A stretch of 64,000 nucleotides of DNA from Methyloligella sp. (GTDB lineage: Bacteria; Pseudomonadota; Alphaproteobacteria; Rhizobiales; HXMU1428-3): the NCBI GenBank assembly GCA_021604645.1, contig BQJJ01000003.1:302551-366550 (forward strand), in the 5' to 3' direction. The number at the start of each line of letters is the position of its first letter. The first letter of the stretch is position 1. Position numbers and translations under genes: made by a program. Positions 20,657-29,431 of the stretch are shown here, in pieces. The notes under the pieces were generated by a model. The model was given only the letters and a program-made list of their open reading frames with translations. It did no database searches and had not been told where the DNA came from.

Positions 20657-21781
20657 TTAAGATTTTGTGCTTTCAACATCTTTTTCGTCTTCAACTAAAT
20701 GGGCACCGCGTTGCATTTCTATCAACCGAGAGGCAGTTCTCTCAAATAAAAAGGCATTATCACCCTCTTCATATAGCAGATTCGGCTCCACTTCTGCTGA
20801 GGCAACTAGGCGCACCTGACTGTCATATATCGTATCAATTAATGTGATAAATCTTCGCGCCTGATCTCTTTGAGCGGCCCCTAATTTCGGAATATCTTCG
20901 ATAAAAATCGTGTGATATTTTTCGACTAAAGTCAAATAATCATCACGACCAATTGGCTTTCCACACAGATCATGAAAGGTAAATCTTGCGACCCCGTTCA
21001 ACGCTTCCGGCACAATTAACGTTCTCCCTTTCACGATAATTTGCGCCTGCTTTCCTTCAGCTTTTCCGGTAATATGCTGCCACAGTCTACATAGGTTTTC
21101 ATCAGCTAATTGATCATTTGGGCTAAAGAAAAGCTTAGACCCTTCCAGCTCTCTTAAGCGAAAATCAATTGGAGAGACCACTTCATGGGTCATCATTTTA
21201 CCGTTTAACATCTCAATAAAGGGGAGGAACAGCTGCCTGTTTAGCCCGTCTTTATACAAATCCTCGATCAGGCAGTTCGACGTGGCGACTAATACAACCC
21301 CCTCTTTAAACAAGGCATCAAAAAGACGGCCTAAGATCATCGCATCTGCAATATCCGTTACATAAAACTCATCAAAACAGAGCAATTTGGCATCTTTTGC
21401 GATTTTTTCAGCGACCAAGGGCACGGGATCACCTTCGTGAGACTGCCTAAATTTATTGATTTGATCATGGACCAAAGCCATGAACTCATTGAAATGAAAC
21501 CTTTTTTTTGGCTCAAAAGAAACGCTTTCAAAAAACAAATCCATCAACATGGTTTTACCACGTCCAACACCACCAAACAGATATAGTCCCTTTGGTGCTG
21601 TCTCTGTCGCATCTTTCCGGCCGAAAATGCTTGATAAAATTCCATTTTCTGGCGGTTCATAAGAGGAAAGACGTTTTTCTAAACTGTTTAAATTCTGCAC
21701 AGCCAAAGCCTGAGCGTCATCTGAAGTTATTGCTCCAGATGCAATCTGACTTTGATAATAGTGAAGAAAGTCGCTTGCCAC
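20657..21781 (-). CDS. zapE: AFG1/ZapE-family ATPase
   Basis: P-loop ATPase of the AFG1-like family, about 374 residues. ZapE in E. coli acts at the division ring; the mitochondrial homologue works in protein quality control. Walker A is in [13 protein letters not shown], followed by KRFHFNEFM, Walker B in [18 protein letters not shown], and sensor regions [10 protein letters not shown] and [18 protein letters not shown]-like residues. The start is uncertain. GTG at 21781 has GAGG 8 nt upstream and gives the usual N terminus; an in-frame TTG at 21835 is the only alternative upstream. Placement next to mdh-sucCD is common in this order. The 325 bp to the next gene hold nothing I can identify. 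Confidence 0.88.
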   Translation of the reverse strand: MASDFLHYYQSQIASGAITSDDAQALAVQNLNSLEKRLSSYEPPENGILSSIFGRKDATETAPKGLYLFGGVGRGKTMLMDLFFESVSFEPKKRFHFNEFMALVHDQINKFRQSHEGDPVPLVAEKIAKDAKLLCFDEFYVTDIADAMILGRLFDALFKEGVVLVATSNCLIEDLYKDGLNRQLFLPFIEMLNGKMMTHEVVSPIDFRLRELEGSKLFFSPNDQLADENLCRLWQHITGKAEGKQAQIIVKGRTLIVPEALNGVARFTFHDLCGKPIGRDDYLTLVEKYHTIFIEDIPKLGAAQRDQARRFITLIDTIYDSQVRLVASAEVEPNLLYEEGDNAFLFERTASRLIEMQRGAHLVEDEKDVESTKS

Positions 21782-22106
21782 TCTTGATGCCTCAATTATG
21801 CTGAAATCCGCCTTGCCACATGCCTTAATTAACAAGGGCTAACCAATTGCCTCTTCAGCGTCAAGGGATACCCACTAAAGTAGCTCTATTTTACCCTTTT
21901 ATGAGGTGTTATTTGCTTCGTAAATATTAGCTTTAAGCTATGCAATAAACGCAGCCCTGGCATGCCAGCATTTCGCACAGATTTTGTTGGTATAATCATT
22001 GCGAGATCATAATTATAAGTCATGCTCAATTCAAATTTAAGATGAAACTCTATGGTTCATTTTTACTCATGATTTGTAGCTAATTGTTTAATAATTGGAG
22101 GTTCCT

Positions 22107-22688
22107 ATGGGATCTGTCTCATTTAATGGGGGACATTTTCGCAAGCTTTGGAACGTGGAACTTGAAGAATTTCGCGACCATTTATTGCGCCTTAGCTCAG
22201 AAAGTCGGCATCTTAGGTTTGGTGCTGAAGTTTCTGATACATTTATTGAAGACTACGCCTCGCATGCGCTTGATAGCAATTGCCGTGTTTGGGGCTTTTT
22301 TGGCCCCCGCGGTAATTTACGTGGCACAGGTGAGCTAAAAAGCTTTCCAAAAAAACCTGACTGCGCTGAAGCTGCTTTTACTGTTGAAGATCGCTATCGC
22401 GGGCAGGGCGTCGGCTCAGAGTTACTTAGCCGAATTATTCGCTCTGCTCGAAATCGCGATATTCATCACCTTTATCTAAACTGCCTTAGTGAAAACCTTG
22501 TGATGCAGAGTGTTGCTCGCAAATTTCAAGCTGACCTAACATTTGATCAAGGCGATGTGGTTTGCGATTTAAAACCTAGCCATGCCACGGCCCTTACCCG
22601 TCTTGGTGAAGTTATTGAAGATAGCAGCGGCCTAGTTTATGGCGTTCTGGATCTACAGCACCGCTGGGTAGATTCTCATCTACAATAA
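22107..22688 (+). CDS. GNAT family N-acetyltransferase
   Basis: 193-residue protein with a GNAT fold. The acetyl-CoA-binding motif A is VEDRYRGQGVGSELLSRII (Q/RxxGxG/A type), followed by LYLNCLSENLVMQSVARKF. The substrate is unknown. The ATG at 22107 follows GGAGG by 6 nt, so the in-frame TTG four codons earlier is rejected. It stands alone, divergent from zapE, and its stop is followed immediately by a mosaic repeat cluster. Confidence 0.85.
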   Translation: MGSVSFNGGHFRKLWNVELEEFRDHLLRLSSESRHLRFGAEVSDTFIEDYASHALDSNCRVWGFFGPRGNLRGTGELKSFPKKPDCAEAAFTVEDRYRGQGVGSELLSRIIRSARNRDIHHLYLNCLSENLVMQSVARKFQADLTFDQGDVVCDLKPSHATALTRLGEVIEDSSGLVYGVLDLQHRWVDSHLQ

Positions 22689-22972
22689 TTTCTCTCACGG
22701 CTATACTTTTTTAGTGGCACTTCAGGTTGCCCACCAGCAACCGCGCTGCTTTAAAAGCAAGCCCTACGAGGGGCGTCGCTTTTTTGCGATCAGCTTATCC
22801 GTACTCGCTGTGTTCCTTTCGGGCTGATCTTGTGCGCCGGACTTCGCTGACGCTTCGCCATGTCCCTCAGCCCGAAGTGGACTGAGCTCCTTCTTCGTTC
22901 AGTTGCCCACCTGCAACCGTCGCTGCAACGGTGCCAGTTTAAACGTCAGACCTCCGAGAGGCGGTGCTTAGG
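22689..22972 (+). repeat. Mosaic repeat cluster, GNAT-arsC interval
   Basis: Modules in order: C (TCTCTCACGGCTATACT, about 22691-22716), A (22716-22746; arms 22725-22730 and 22737-22742), G (22761-22779), F (GATCAGC 22788-22794 pairing with GCTGATC 22823-22829), E (GCGCCGGAC...CCATGT, about 22834-22864), D (GAGCTCCTTCTTCGTT, about 22885-22900), a truncated A (22901-22918) and a second G (22951-22972). The last one runs into the stop codon of the neighbouring arsC-like gene. The order matches the full copy at 23.66-23.88 kb. Confidence 0.7.
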
Positions 22973-23429
22973 CTGGATCGTTAAACTCTTTTGATGTGGT
23001 TAGAAACTCATCTACTTTGTTGCGTATCATTGTAAACACGTCTTCAAAGTCATCGTAGACTTTTGGGTCATCCAATGGGGTTGCTGCTGGATCTGGAAAC
23101 GGCCAGTGATACACAACAGGGGCGCCTGGCCATACGGGGCAGGTTTCGTTTGCTGCATTATCACACACTGTTATAACCAAGTGCATTTGGGGTGCACCTT
23201 CAGCCTCAAACTCATCCCAGCTTTTTGATCGTGCATCTGTTACAGAAATTCCATGCTTTTCAAGTGTTTCCAATGCAACAGGGTTCACCAAACCTGTTGG
23301 TTTTGAACCAGCGCTATAAGCTTTCCATTTATCACCAGCAATATGATTGATATAGGCTTCGCTTAAAATAGAGCGCGCGCTATTGCCGGTACACAAGATT
23401 AAAACATTTCTTTGTTTTGGAGTTTCCAT
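22968..23429 (-). CDS. arsC: Arsenate reductase / low-molecular-weight tyrosine phosphatase family (ArsC-like)
   Basis: 153-residue protein of the thioredoxin-coupled ArsC / LMW-PTPase family. The phosphate loop CTGNSARS starts at Cys13. A second cysteine region, VCDNAANETCPVWPG, carries the redox cysteines expected of arsenate reductases, and HWPFPDPA supplies the acid loop. Arsenate reduction to arsenite is the likely function. There is no arsR, acr3 or arsB beside it, which is unusual. It is flanked on both sides by mosaic repeats, and its stop codon lies within repeat-like sequence, so this short segment may have been rearranged. Confidence 0.85.
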   Translation of the reverse strand: METPKQRNVLILCTGNSARSILSEAYINHIAGDKWKAYSAGSKPTGLVNPVALETLEKHGISVTDARSKSWDEFEAEGAPQMHLVITVCDNAANETCPVWPGAPVVYHWPFPDPAATPLDDPKVYDDFEDVFTMIRNKVDEFLTTSKEFNDPA

Positions 23430-23533
23430 AGGCTTGGCCCTTTAAAAAATGAGATAGTGAGCGTTTATCAAACTTTGATTTGAGGAAATCAGTCTTGGCT
23501 ATATGTCATTTTCACGACAGTGATATGACAAGT

Positions 23534-23974
23534 TTTCTCTCACGGCTATTCCAAGCGCTTGGGCCTCCGAGAGGCGGTGCTAAGCACCGGACGCCTCTGG
23601 CGTCATGTCCTAATGCTCTAAGTAAAGCATTACTCCTTCTTCGTTTATTTAACTTTTTAGATTTTTCTCACAGCTATACTTTTTTAATGGCGCTTCAGGT
23701 TGCCCACAAGCAACCGCGCTTCCGTAGCTGCAGGCCCTCCGAGGGGTGGCATTTTTTGAGATCAGCTTATCTGTGCTCGCTAAAGCTCCGCTCAGGCTGA
23801 TCTTATGCACCGGACGCCTATGGCGTCATGTTTTAATGCTCTAATTAGAGCATTACTCCTTCTTCGTTTATTTAACTTTTTTGGTTTCTCTCACAGCTAT
23901 AGTTTTTTAATGGCACTTCGGATGCCCACAAAGCATCCGCTTTTCTTGGCTTCAGATGCCCACACAGCATCCGC
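23534..23974 (+). repeat. Mosaic repeat cluster with a full-length ~220-bp unit
   Basis: The 555-bp arsC-pentapeptide interval is mostly repeats. Unit 1 (23534-23658) has modules C, G, E and D, and lacks A and F. Unit 2 (23662-23881) is complete: C, A (23690-23719, perfect with GCGC/GCGC outer arms), G (23733-23750), F (arms 23760-23766 and 23796-23802), E and D. Unit 3 (about 23885-23974) is C followed by two A modules with GATGC/GCATC arms. The E+D parts of units 1 and 2 (23584-23658 and 23807-23881) are near-identical 75-bp direct repeats. Confidence 0.8.
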
Positions 23975-23984
23975 ATAGCCCACG

Positions 23985-25490
23985 CTATTTCATTTTTAGG
24001 TGGTTGCGCAGGCCGAGAATGAACATGCCTATCATTGAGAGTTGCAAGAATAATTGCAAGAGAGCCAGGAAGGTTACGTTGCTTTTTTCAGCAGCTTTTT
24101 GCCTTGCTTCACCAAGACTGCCGGTGATGATTTCATCGTCATTTTCTAGGTTAGTGAATAATCTGGATTGGTCTTTTGAAACCGCTTTGGGTTTTCGGAA
24201 ATATTTATGTTCTATCTGTACAAAATTATCCAAACAACTATGCGCCCGTCCGACCTTGTCACTATAGCCCTCGCTTAAGAAAAACAGTGCATTGTTTAGT
24301 GAGATTGTTTTTGCAGCTTCAAAGGTTGTTAAAGTTTGTTCGTTTTGGCATTTACCCGCCATGAAAGCAGGAGAACTTGCTAAATAGATATAGCTAAAGC
24401 CATAAAGAACCGCGACCCAGCAAATCACTGGTCTTGAAAGTGAGCGGCCAAAATTTGAGCTAATTTCATAAGCGGCGCCAAAACAATATCGCAAGAACCC
24501 TGTTGGGAATTCTTTGATCTTATCTTTCATATGGCGGCGCGCTCTTATTTCGCCAGCAAAAAATGCTCGTTCTCTTTGTTGATCTCCCGCTTCTTTAGCT
24601 AAAGTTCGTAGCGAGCGAAAGTTCAATTCATCATCACGATTTCGGCGGTAGTTAACGGCTTGTTTAATGGAATGTTTGACACGGTTCATCGCCCATTCCG
24701 TCCAAACCAAATCGTTAAAGAAAAATTTGCGGCGGCGGCGAGATTCTTTTTTTGTTGACCTTACGACATTTCGAATGCTTGGGCTGAAACAGCTTTTTTT
24801 CGGCGCTGGCAGAACTTCTACATTTGTTATTCGCGGGGTTTGTTTAAAGCTAGCGTCTTTGAAGCTTGGCACCTGGTTGATGAACTTTGCATCCGTTAGA
24901 GCAAATGTTTTCTCGGCGGAGATAGCTTCAAAATTTGAAGATTTTAAAAACTTGCTGTTCTCAAAGGTTGCAAAGCTTGCAAACTCAGTTTGGTGAAAGC
25001 CCGCATAAGCTCTGAAAAGTGCGCCTTGAAACCAGGCTGCTTCTTCAAATTTTGCATTACTGAACCAAGCCGTTGCATGAAAATCTGCTTTATTGAATAG
25101 AGCTATACCTTTTAGGTTTGCATGATCAAACCGCACGTCACCAGGGAAAATGAAATCTCTGAAATCAATGTTAATCCCATGAACAGGTACTTTTTTCTCG
25201 TTTGTGTATTTTTCATCCAAACGGTGTTTGGCTTTGGCTTTGTTTGTACAGCTATCGCCGCAGATAAATTCGATGTGCGAGAAATCAACAAGGGCGCGGT
25301 CTAACCAGGCCTGGGTGACTTCATTTAAGCCTCTGGTATGATAACAATTTTTTTCGAAATCAAATTCTGTAGTGATATCCCACTTGCCCAATTTTATGAG
25401 CTTTTGTTTGCGGCGGAGCAGCCGAATAGCCCATATATTCCAGGCTGTTTTGCCCTTCAGGTATAGATATATTGACTTTTGCTGGTTCAT
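23985..25490 (-). CDS. Pentapeptide-repeat membrane protein
   Basis: 501-residue protein. The N-terminal 110 residues are unassigned. Residues of about 118-200 are pentapeptide-like repeats with F or L every fifth position (FNKADFHATAWFSNAKFEEA), predicting a right-handed beta-helix. A charged region follows (KKESRRRRKFF...). Two hydrophobic segments lie near 355-380 (VICWVAVLYGFSYIYLASS) and at the C terminus (LFLQLSMIGMFILGL), predicting a membrane protein. Function is unknown; some pentapeptide proteins of this shape carry ion-channel-like segments, but I cannot show a selectivity motif. Mosaic repeats flank both sides. Confidence 0.75.
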   Translation of the reverse strand: MNQQKSIYLYLKGKTAWNIWAIRLLRRKQKLIKLGKWDITTEFDFEKNCYHTRGLNEVTQAWLDRALVDFSHIEFICGDSCTNKAKAKHRLDEKYTNEKKVPVHGINIDFRDFIFPGDVRFDHANLKGIALFNKADFHATAWFSNAKFEEAAWFQGALFRAYAGFHQTEFASFATFENSKFLKSSNFEAISAEKTFALTDAKFINQVPSFKDASFKQTPRITNVEVLPAPKKSCFSPSIRNVVRSTKKESRRRRKFFFNDLVWTEWAMNRVKHSIKQAVNYRRNRDDELNFRSLRTLAKEAGDQQRERAFFAGEIRARRHMKDKIKEFPTGFLRYCFGAAYEISSNFGRSLSRPVICWVAVLYGFSYIYLASSPAFMAGKCQNEQTLTTFEAAKTISLNNALFFLSEGYSDKVGRAHSCLDNFVQIEHKYFRKPKAVSKDQSRLFTNLENDDEIITGSLGEARQKAAEKSNVTFLALLQLFLQLSMIGMFILGLRNHLKMK

Positions 25491-25504
25491 TCTCTGCTCG
25501 GCCA

Positions 25505-25634
25505 GAGCATGTCACTTATTATTAAATTAAAGAACATGCTCAATCTTTTAGTTGAAGCGTGTCATTTTTTGCTTCAGATGCCCACAAAGCATCCGCAAAA
25601 CCTAAAACCGGTATACACTTTTAGGTGACACGCT
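25505..25634 (+). repeat. Composite palindrome H + B with an embedded A hairpin
   Basis: Module H is itself a palindrome here: GAGCATGT (25505-25512) and ACATGCTC (25534-25541). Next come outer arms AGCGTGTCA (25556-25564) and TGACACGCT (25626-25634), a perfect 9 bp. These enclose an A hairpin (25571-25596, GATGC/GCATC arms) and the B hairpin CCTAAAA/TTTTAGG (25601-25607, 25619-25625) around a CCGG core. Compared with 6.3 kb, this is the same element with module A added. Confidence 0.8.
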
Positions 25635-25724
25635 CTAGTTCATTCGATTTTTTCGAATCACTTCATAATAGCAGATCACAGAGTCGTGAAAGTTAATTTG
25701 CATTAACATTCTTAAGAAAAAATA

Positions 25725-26129
25725 TTAATTTTTAGGAGGAGAGGGGCGAGAGAATAAAAACACGCACACACAGATCAAAACTAAGACCTGTATAAGTATG
25801 ATATAAAGGGGAACATTTAGGAGATAGCTAATTAATAAAGCTGCTCCCATTGATATGGCCGCCATGAATTTGGCTTTGTAGGATATGGCACCGTGGCGCT
25901 GCCAATCTTTAATTGGCGGGCTTAATTTAGGATGCGTCATCAACCAATTGTGCAATTTTTCAGAACTTTGAGAAAAACAAAAGGCTGCCAATAATAAAAA
26001 GGGAGTTGTGGGCAAAAGAGGCAAGGGAATACCAATAAGCCCTAAAAGAAGCGCAATGCCCCCCGCAAGCGCCCAAAGAGAACGCCGAAAATGACGTTTA
26101 CTTTTCAACTTTGCTCCTCTTTTCAACAT
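25725..26129 (-). CDS. DUF454 (YbaN-type) inner membrane protein
   Basis: Up to 134 residues. The N-terminal half contains a hydrophobic segment with the DUF454 hallmark GLIGIPLPLLPTTPFLLLAAFCFSQSS (positions about 33-59). HNWLMTHPKLSPPIKDW then precedes two further membrane segments. Function unknown. Two starts compete: the ATG at 26129, and a TTG at 26108 preceded by GAGGAG at ideal spacing; the latter may be the true start. Confidence 0.8.
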   Translation of the reverse strand: MLKRGAKLKSKRHFRRSLWALAGGIALLLGLIGIPLPLLPTTPFLLLAAFCFSQSSEKLHNWLMTHPKLSPPIKDWQRHGAISYKAKFMAAISMGAALLISYLLNVPLYIILIQVLVLICVCVFLFSRPSPPKN

Positions 26130-26212
26130 GTGCGGTGTTCTTTCACTCTTGATTTCGTTCAGTTCTTTAATTTGTGTTTATTGCCCATCCTATTTGTCCA
26201 GGCAGAAAGACT

Positions 26213-26875
26213 TTACCAAGGCAACTCATAACCTTCTGCATGCCAAAATGAGCCTGTTTGCTCAATTGTTAGTGTGTCCATGCGCTCTATGAGCCCTTTT
26301 GCAGAAACCTCTGGTGGTGTTGGTCCGGCAAAATTGACCATTTCTGTTGCAACATATCCTGGGTGAAGAAGAAATAAAGCAATACCGCGTGGCTCTAAGT
26401 CGATTGAAAGATTTTTACCGGCCATGTTCACGGCAGCTTTAGAGATACGATAACCATAATTCCCGCCGCCGCCATTATCTGTCATGGAACCAACACGAGA
26501 ACTGATAATGCCAACTTTACTTCCCCTGGCCATGAGTTGAGAGAGAAGGTGAGTGACCCTTAACGGCCCTAATGTGTTCACTTCAAACTGACGGCGCATG
26601 CGATCGTAATCCATATCGAGCATATCTTCAGATGTGAGAATGCCAGAATTGTTAATAAGAGTATCAACCGTTATATCACCTAAATCTCGCTTGAACTTTA
26701 GAACTTTATCACCATCAGTTACGTCAACATCAGAATGGACATCAACTTCAAGAGCGTCTAATGCATCTGAGCTTTTGCGAACGGCTGCTATGACTGTGTC
26801 ACCGCGTTCCTTATAAATTTTAGCCAATTCCAAACCAATTCCGCGATTGGCACCTGTGATTACAATGTTTGCCAT
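26213..26875 (-). CDS. Short-chain dehydrogenase/reductase (SDR)
   Basis: 220-residue classical SDR. The cofactor motif is TGANRGIG (7-14), with NNSG at 75-78, Ser125/Ser126, and the catalytic Tyr142-x3-Lys146 in YGYRISKAAVNM. It resembles the CsgA/C-factor-like short SDRs (truncated C terminus ending in FWHAEGYELPW). The substrate cannot be predicted. It stands alone on the minus strand between the DUF454 and DUF2939 genes. Confidence 0.85.
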   Translation of the reverse strand: MANIVITGANRGIGLELAKIYKERGDTVIAAVRKSSDALDALEVDVHSDVDVTDGDKVLKFKRDLGDITVDTLINNSGILTSEDMLDMDYDRMRRQFEVNTLGPLRVTHLLSQLMARGSKVGIISSRVGSMTDNGGGGNYGYRISKAAVNMAGKNLSIDLEPRGIALFLLHPGYVATEMVNFAGPTPPEVSAKGLIERMDTLTIEQTGSFWHAEGYELPW

Positions 26876-27015
26876 TAGTGGCCTTCTTTCTAGGTCTTCT
26901 TATTATTCTTTATCTTTTACATTCTAACTGGCAATAGCACAGTTAGGTCAGAAATTCACCTGCCACTCACTTGTGACAGGTGAATTAATTGTGATGTTTT
27001 AAACTCTTTAAGTTC

Positions 27016-27762
27016 TTAAAAAGTCGGGACGATTTTACTTAACTTCCAATCCATATCAACAAAGCTCATGCCGGCAATCACATCTGCTTTTCTGGCTGTT
27101 GGAGATTTTGCTAAGCCCACTTCGAAATTCAACGGACCATTAAACGTGATGCTTTTAATGTTATTTAAGCCATATTGAGTTTTGGCTGAAGAGCCTGATT
27201 TTTTAGCGCTATTTTTATTAATGGTCTCGGACAAATCTTTTCCGTATGTGCCTAGTGCATTTCCAACCAGCTCTTTACCACCAGGTATTTTACCAGCGAT
27301 TTCATTGGCTTTGTCTAAAATCCCGCCTAATAGGCCGCCACTTGAATTATCTCCATCATTATTGCCAGCATTGTTTTTTCTTAAGTTTTGCACCAAACCG
27401 CCAATTCCTAAATCAGCTGTGTTGATGTTGCCCCCTTGATTGGCCAACATGATGATGCCTTTTGGAGTGACATAGGCATCCAGGATTTTCTCAACCAATT
27501 GCGGAGCGAACTCTCCGGCCAACTGCCCCATGATTGCGCCTTCAATGCCTTGGCTTTTTGTTTGGTTACCAATTTCTTTTTTTACGCGCTTGGTCACGGG
27601 CTCACGGAGTGATGAGCGCACACTTTGCCAGGCTATTTTGTTTTGCAACTTAGATTCATCTTTTACTTTCACGCCATCAGCGATTTGATAAAGCGAGTAA
27701 GCTGGCCAGGCCATATAAAATCCGGCGGCCAAAATAATGGCGAATAGAATTATCTTTTTCAT
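27016..27762 (-). CDS. DUF2939 family protein
   Basis: 248 residues with one N-terminal membrane segment or uncleaved signal (2-21). It is followed by the typical DUF2939 start: Y-x-LYQIADGVKVKDESKLQNKIAWQSVRSSLREPV. The middle (about 125-160) is low-complexity Gly/Asn-rich (NNAGNNDGDNSSGGLLGG). The C-terminal part (VDMDWKLSKIVP) is conserved in the family. Function unknown; likely periplasm-facing and anchored to the inner membrane. Confidence 0.75.
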   Translation of the reverse strand: MKKIILFAIILAAGFYMAWPAYSLYQIADGVKVKDESKLQNKIAWQSVRSSLREPVTKRVKKEIGNQTKSQGIEGAIMGQLAGEFAPQLVEKILDAYVTPKGIIMLANQGGNINTADLGIGGLVQNLRKNNAGNNDGDNSSGGLLGGILDKANEIAGKIPGGKELVGNALGTYGKDLSETINKNSAKKSGSSAKTQYGLNNIKSITFNGPLNFEVGLAKSPTARKADVIAGMSFVDMDWKLSKIVPTF

Positions 27763-27956
27763 TTTAAATCCCTCAACAAGTTTTGTTTGACCTTTAATCA
27801 GAAGTCGATCACTTTAATTGGTGATAGCGATTGTTTTATGACTTCACTATTTTGTCAATTTTATTCACCATGATTATAATCTATTTAGAGCAATGATAAG
27901 CTTTTTATTTCTTATTTAATTCTCAGCAATTTAGTCATTTAAGGGAGCACACCTCA

Positions 27957-28673
27957 ATGGTCGTTTTACAGAAATTTGGTCCTCATTTTGGTGTTCCAGA
28001 TCCTAGTCCATTTGTTATGAAGCTTGAGACTTATTTGCGCTTAGCTAATATTGATTACACGCCAGTGAATGCTGATTTACGTAAAGCGCCAAAAGGAAAA
28101 CTGCCTTGTATTGAAATGGACGGCAAGATCATTCCTGACAGTTATTTTGCTATTGAGGCATTGAAGGAGAAATTTGGTGATCCGCTGGCTAGTGGCTTAA
28201 CCGAGCTTCAATTAGCACAGCATCATATGTTCAGAGTCGGACTTGAGAACCATACTTATTTTATGTTGTTTCCTTATCGTTGGCTGCACCCTCAAAATGC
28301 ACCCACAATGCAAAAAGCGTTTTTTGGTAAAATGGGCTTACCTGGCAAATTGATATTTAAAATCGTTCAACGAGACATGCGCCGCACGGTACATGGTCAA
28401 GGCATGTTGCGTCATAGCTGGGAAGAGATCGACAGTATGATTGCTGTAGATATTAAAGCTCTTGAAACTTTGTTGGATGAGAAACCGTTTTTTGGTGGTG
28501 ATGAGCCGAAAGAAATTGATGCCACGACCTTCAGTTATGTAGCGAATATGCTAGTGCCAGAAATTGACACACCATTTCGCAAGCTTGCTCGCGCGTCGCG
28601 CCCCTTGATTGATTATCACAATCGCATGACGGAAAAAGTCTTTCCGGATTATAAAGATACAATGATCATCTAA
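27957..28673 (+). CDS. Glutathione S-transferase family protein, metaxin/Faxc-like
   Basis: 238-residue protein with a GST-like thioredoxin fold (residues 1-75; SPFVMKLETYLRLANIDY...KGKLPCIEMDGK.IPDS) and an all-alpha C-terminal domain (WEEIDSMIAVDIKALETLLDEKPFFGGDEPKEIDATTF). The pattern fits the Tom37/metaxin/Faxc branch rather than classical GSTs. Substrate unknown; detoxification is a family-level guess. A perfect inverted repeat spans its stop codon. Confidence 0.8.
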   Translation: MVVLQKFGPHFGVPDPSPFVMKLETYLRLANIDYTPVNADLRKAPKGKLPCIEMDGKIIPDSYFAIEALKEKFGDPLASGLTELQLAQHHMFRVGLENHTYFMLFPYRWLHPQNAPTMQKAFFGKMGLPGKLIFKIVQRDMRRTVHGQGMLRHSWEEIDSMIAVDIKALETLLDEKPFFGGDEPKEIDATTFSYVANMLVPEIDTPFRKLARASRPLIDYHNRMTEKVFPDYKDTMII

Positions 28674-28687
28674 GAAGTGATCATTGT
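28659..28687 (+). terminator. Hairpin spanning the GST stop codon
   Basis: Perfect 10-bp arms ACAATGATCA (28659-28668) and TGATCATTGT (28678-28687) enclose the TAA stop in a 9-nt loop. An A/T-rich tail follows (TATTTAAGGG, later ATATTTTTT). This is a possible terminator between the convergent GST and hisG genes. Confidence 0.45.
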
Positions 28688-28723
28688 TATTTAAGGGACT
28701 ATATTTTTTAAGGAATAGTGTTT

Positions 28724-29431
28724 TTAAGCGGGATCGCCGTTTAGTTTGGACATAATATCTAAGCGAATTTCGGCAGCCCCGCCGCTCCATTCAGCCGCTC
28801 GTGAGGCAACCAGGTTGGCTTCTGATTTTAGCATCAATCCATCATCCAGAATACGTAGATGATTGGCCTCAAGAGTTTCACCCGTTGATGTGATATCCAC
28901 AATCAAATCTGCGGTTCCTCCCATAGGCGTTCCTTCTGTTGCGCCTAAGCTTTCAACAATTCTGTAGCCAGCAACAGCTTTTTTAGTGAAAAACTGACGG
29001 GTTAAGTTCATATATTTCGTGGCCACTTTTAAGCGCCGCTTGTGACGCCTGCGGAATTCCATGGCCATTTCTTCCAGATCCGCCATGGTGTGTACATCTA
29101 ACCAGCAATCAGGGACTGCGACGACAACATCGGCGAACCCAAAGCCAAGTCTTTTCAGAAACTCAACTTTTTGATCAACGCCAATGATATTTTCGCGCAC
29201 CAGATCTTCTCCCGTGACGCCCATATGGATTTGACCCGTTTTCAATTGATAGGCAATTTCTGAAGCTGATAGATAAACGATATCAACATCATCATAACCT
29301 TCGATTTCACCCTGATAGCCACGATCATGACCAATTTTTTGGAGGTTTAATCCTCTGGCTCTGAAGAAATTGGAGGTTTCCTCCATTAAACGGCCTTTGG
29401 AGGGAACGGCGATTGTTAATGTTTCCGTCAT
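28724..29431 (-). CDS. hisG: ATP phosphoribosyltransferase catalytic subunit, short form
   Basis: First enzyme of histidine synthesis, joining PRPP and ATP. At 235 residues it is the short form, which lacks the regulatory ACT-like domain and needs HisZ. Motifs include the N-terminal IAVPSKGRL, the TGEDLV region and the PRPP-binding DLIVDITSTGETLEAN. Its start overlaps the end of hisZ by 4 nt (ATGA type), so the two subunits are translationally coupled. Confidence 0.95.
   Translation of the reverse strand: MTETLTIAVPSKGRLMEETSNFFRARGLNLQKIGHDRGYQGEIEGYDDVDIVYLSASEIAYQLKTGQIHMGVTGEDLVRENIIGVDQKVEFLKRLGFGFADVVVAVPDCWLDVHTMADLEEMAMEFRRRHKRRLKVATKYMNLTRQFFTKKAVAGYRIVESLGATEGTPMGGTADLIVDITSTGETLEANHLRILDDGLMLKSEANLVASRAAEWSGGAAEIRLDIMSKLNGDPA

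Noticed and set aside
23534-23974. Possible CRISPR array from the repeated sequences
   Set aside because: Repeat units are of unequal length and composition, spacers are not uniform, and no cas genes are present; the pattern is a mosaic of palindromic modules.
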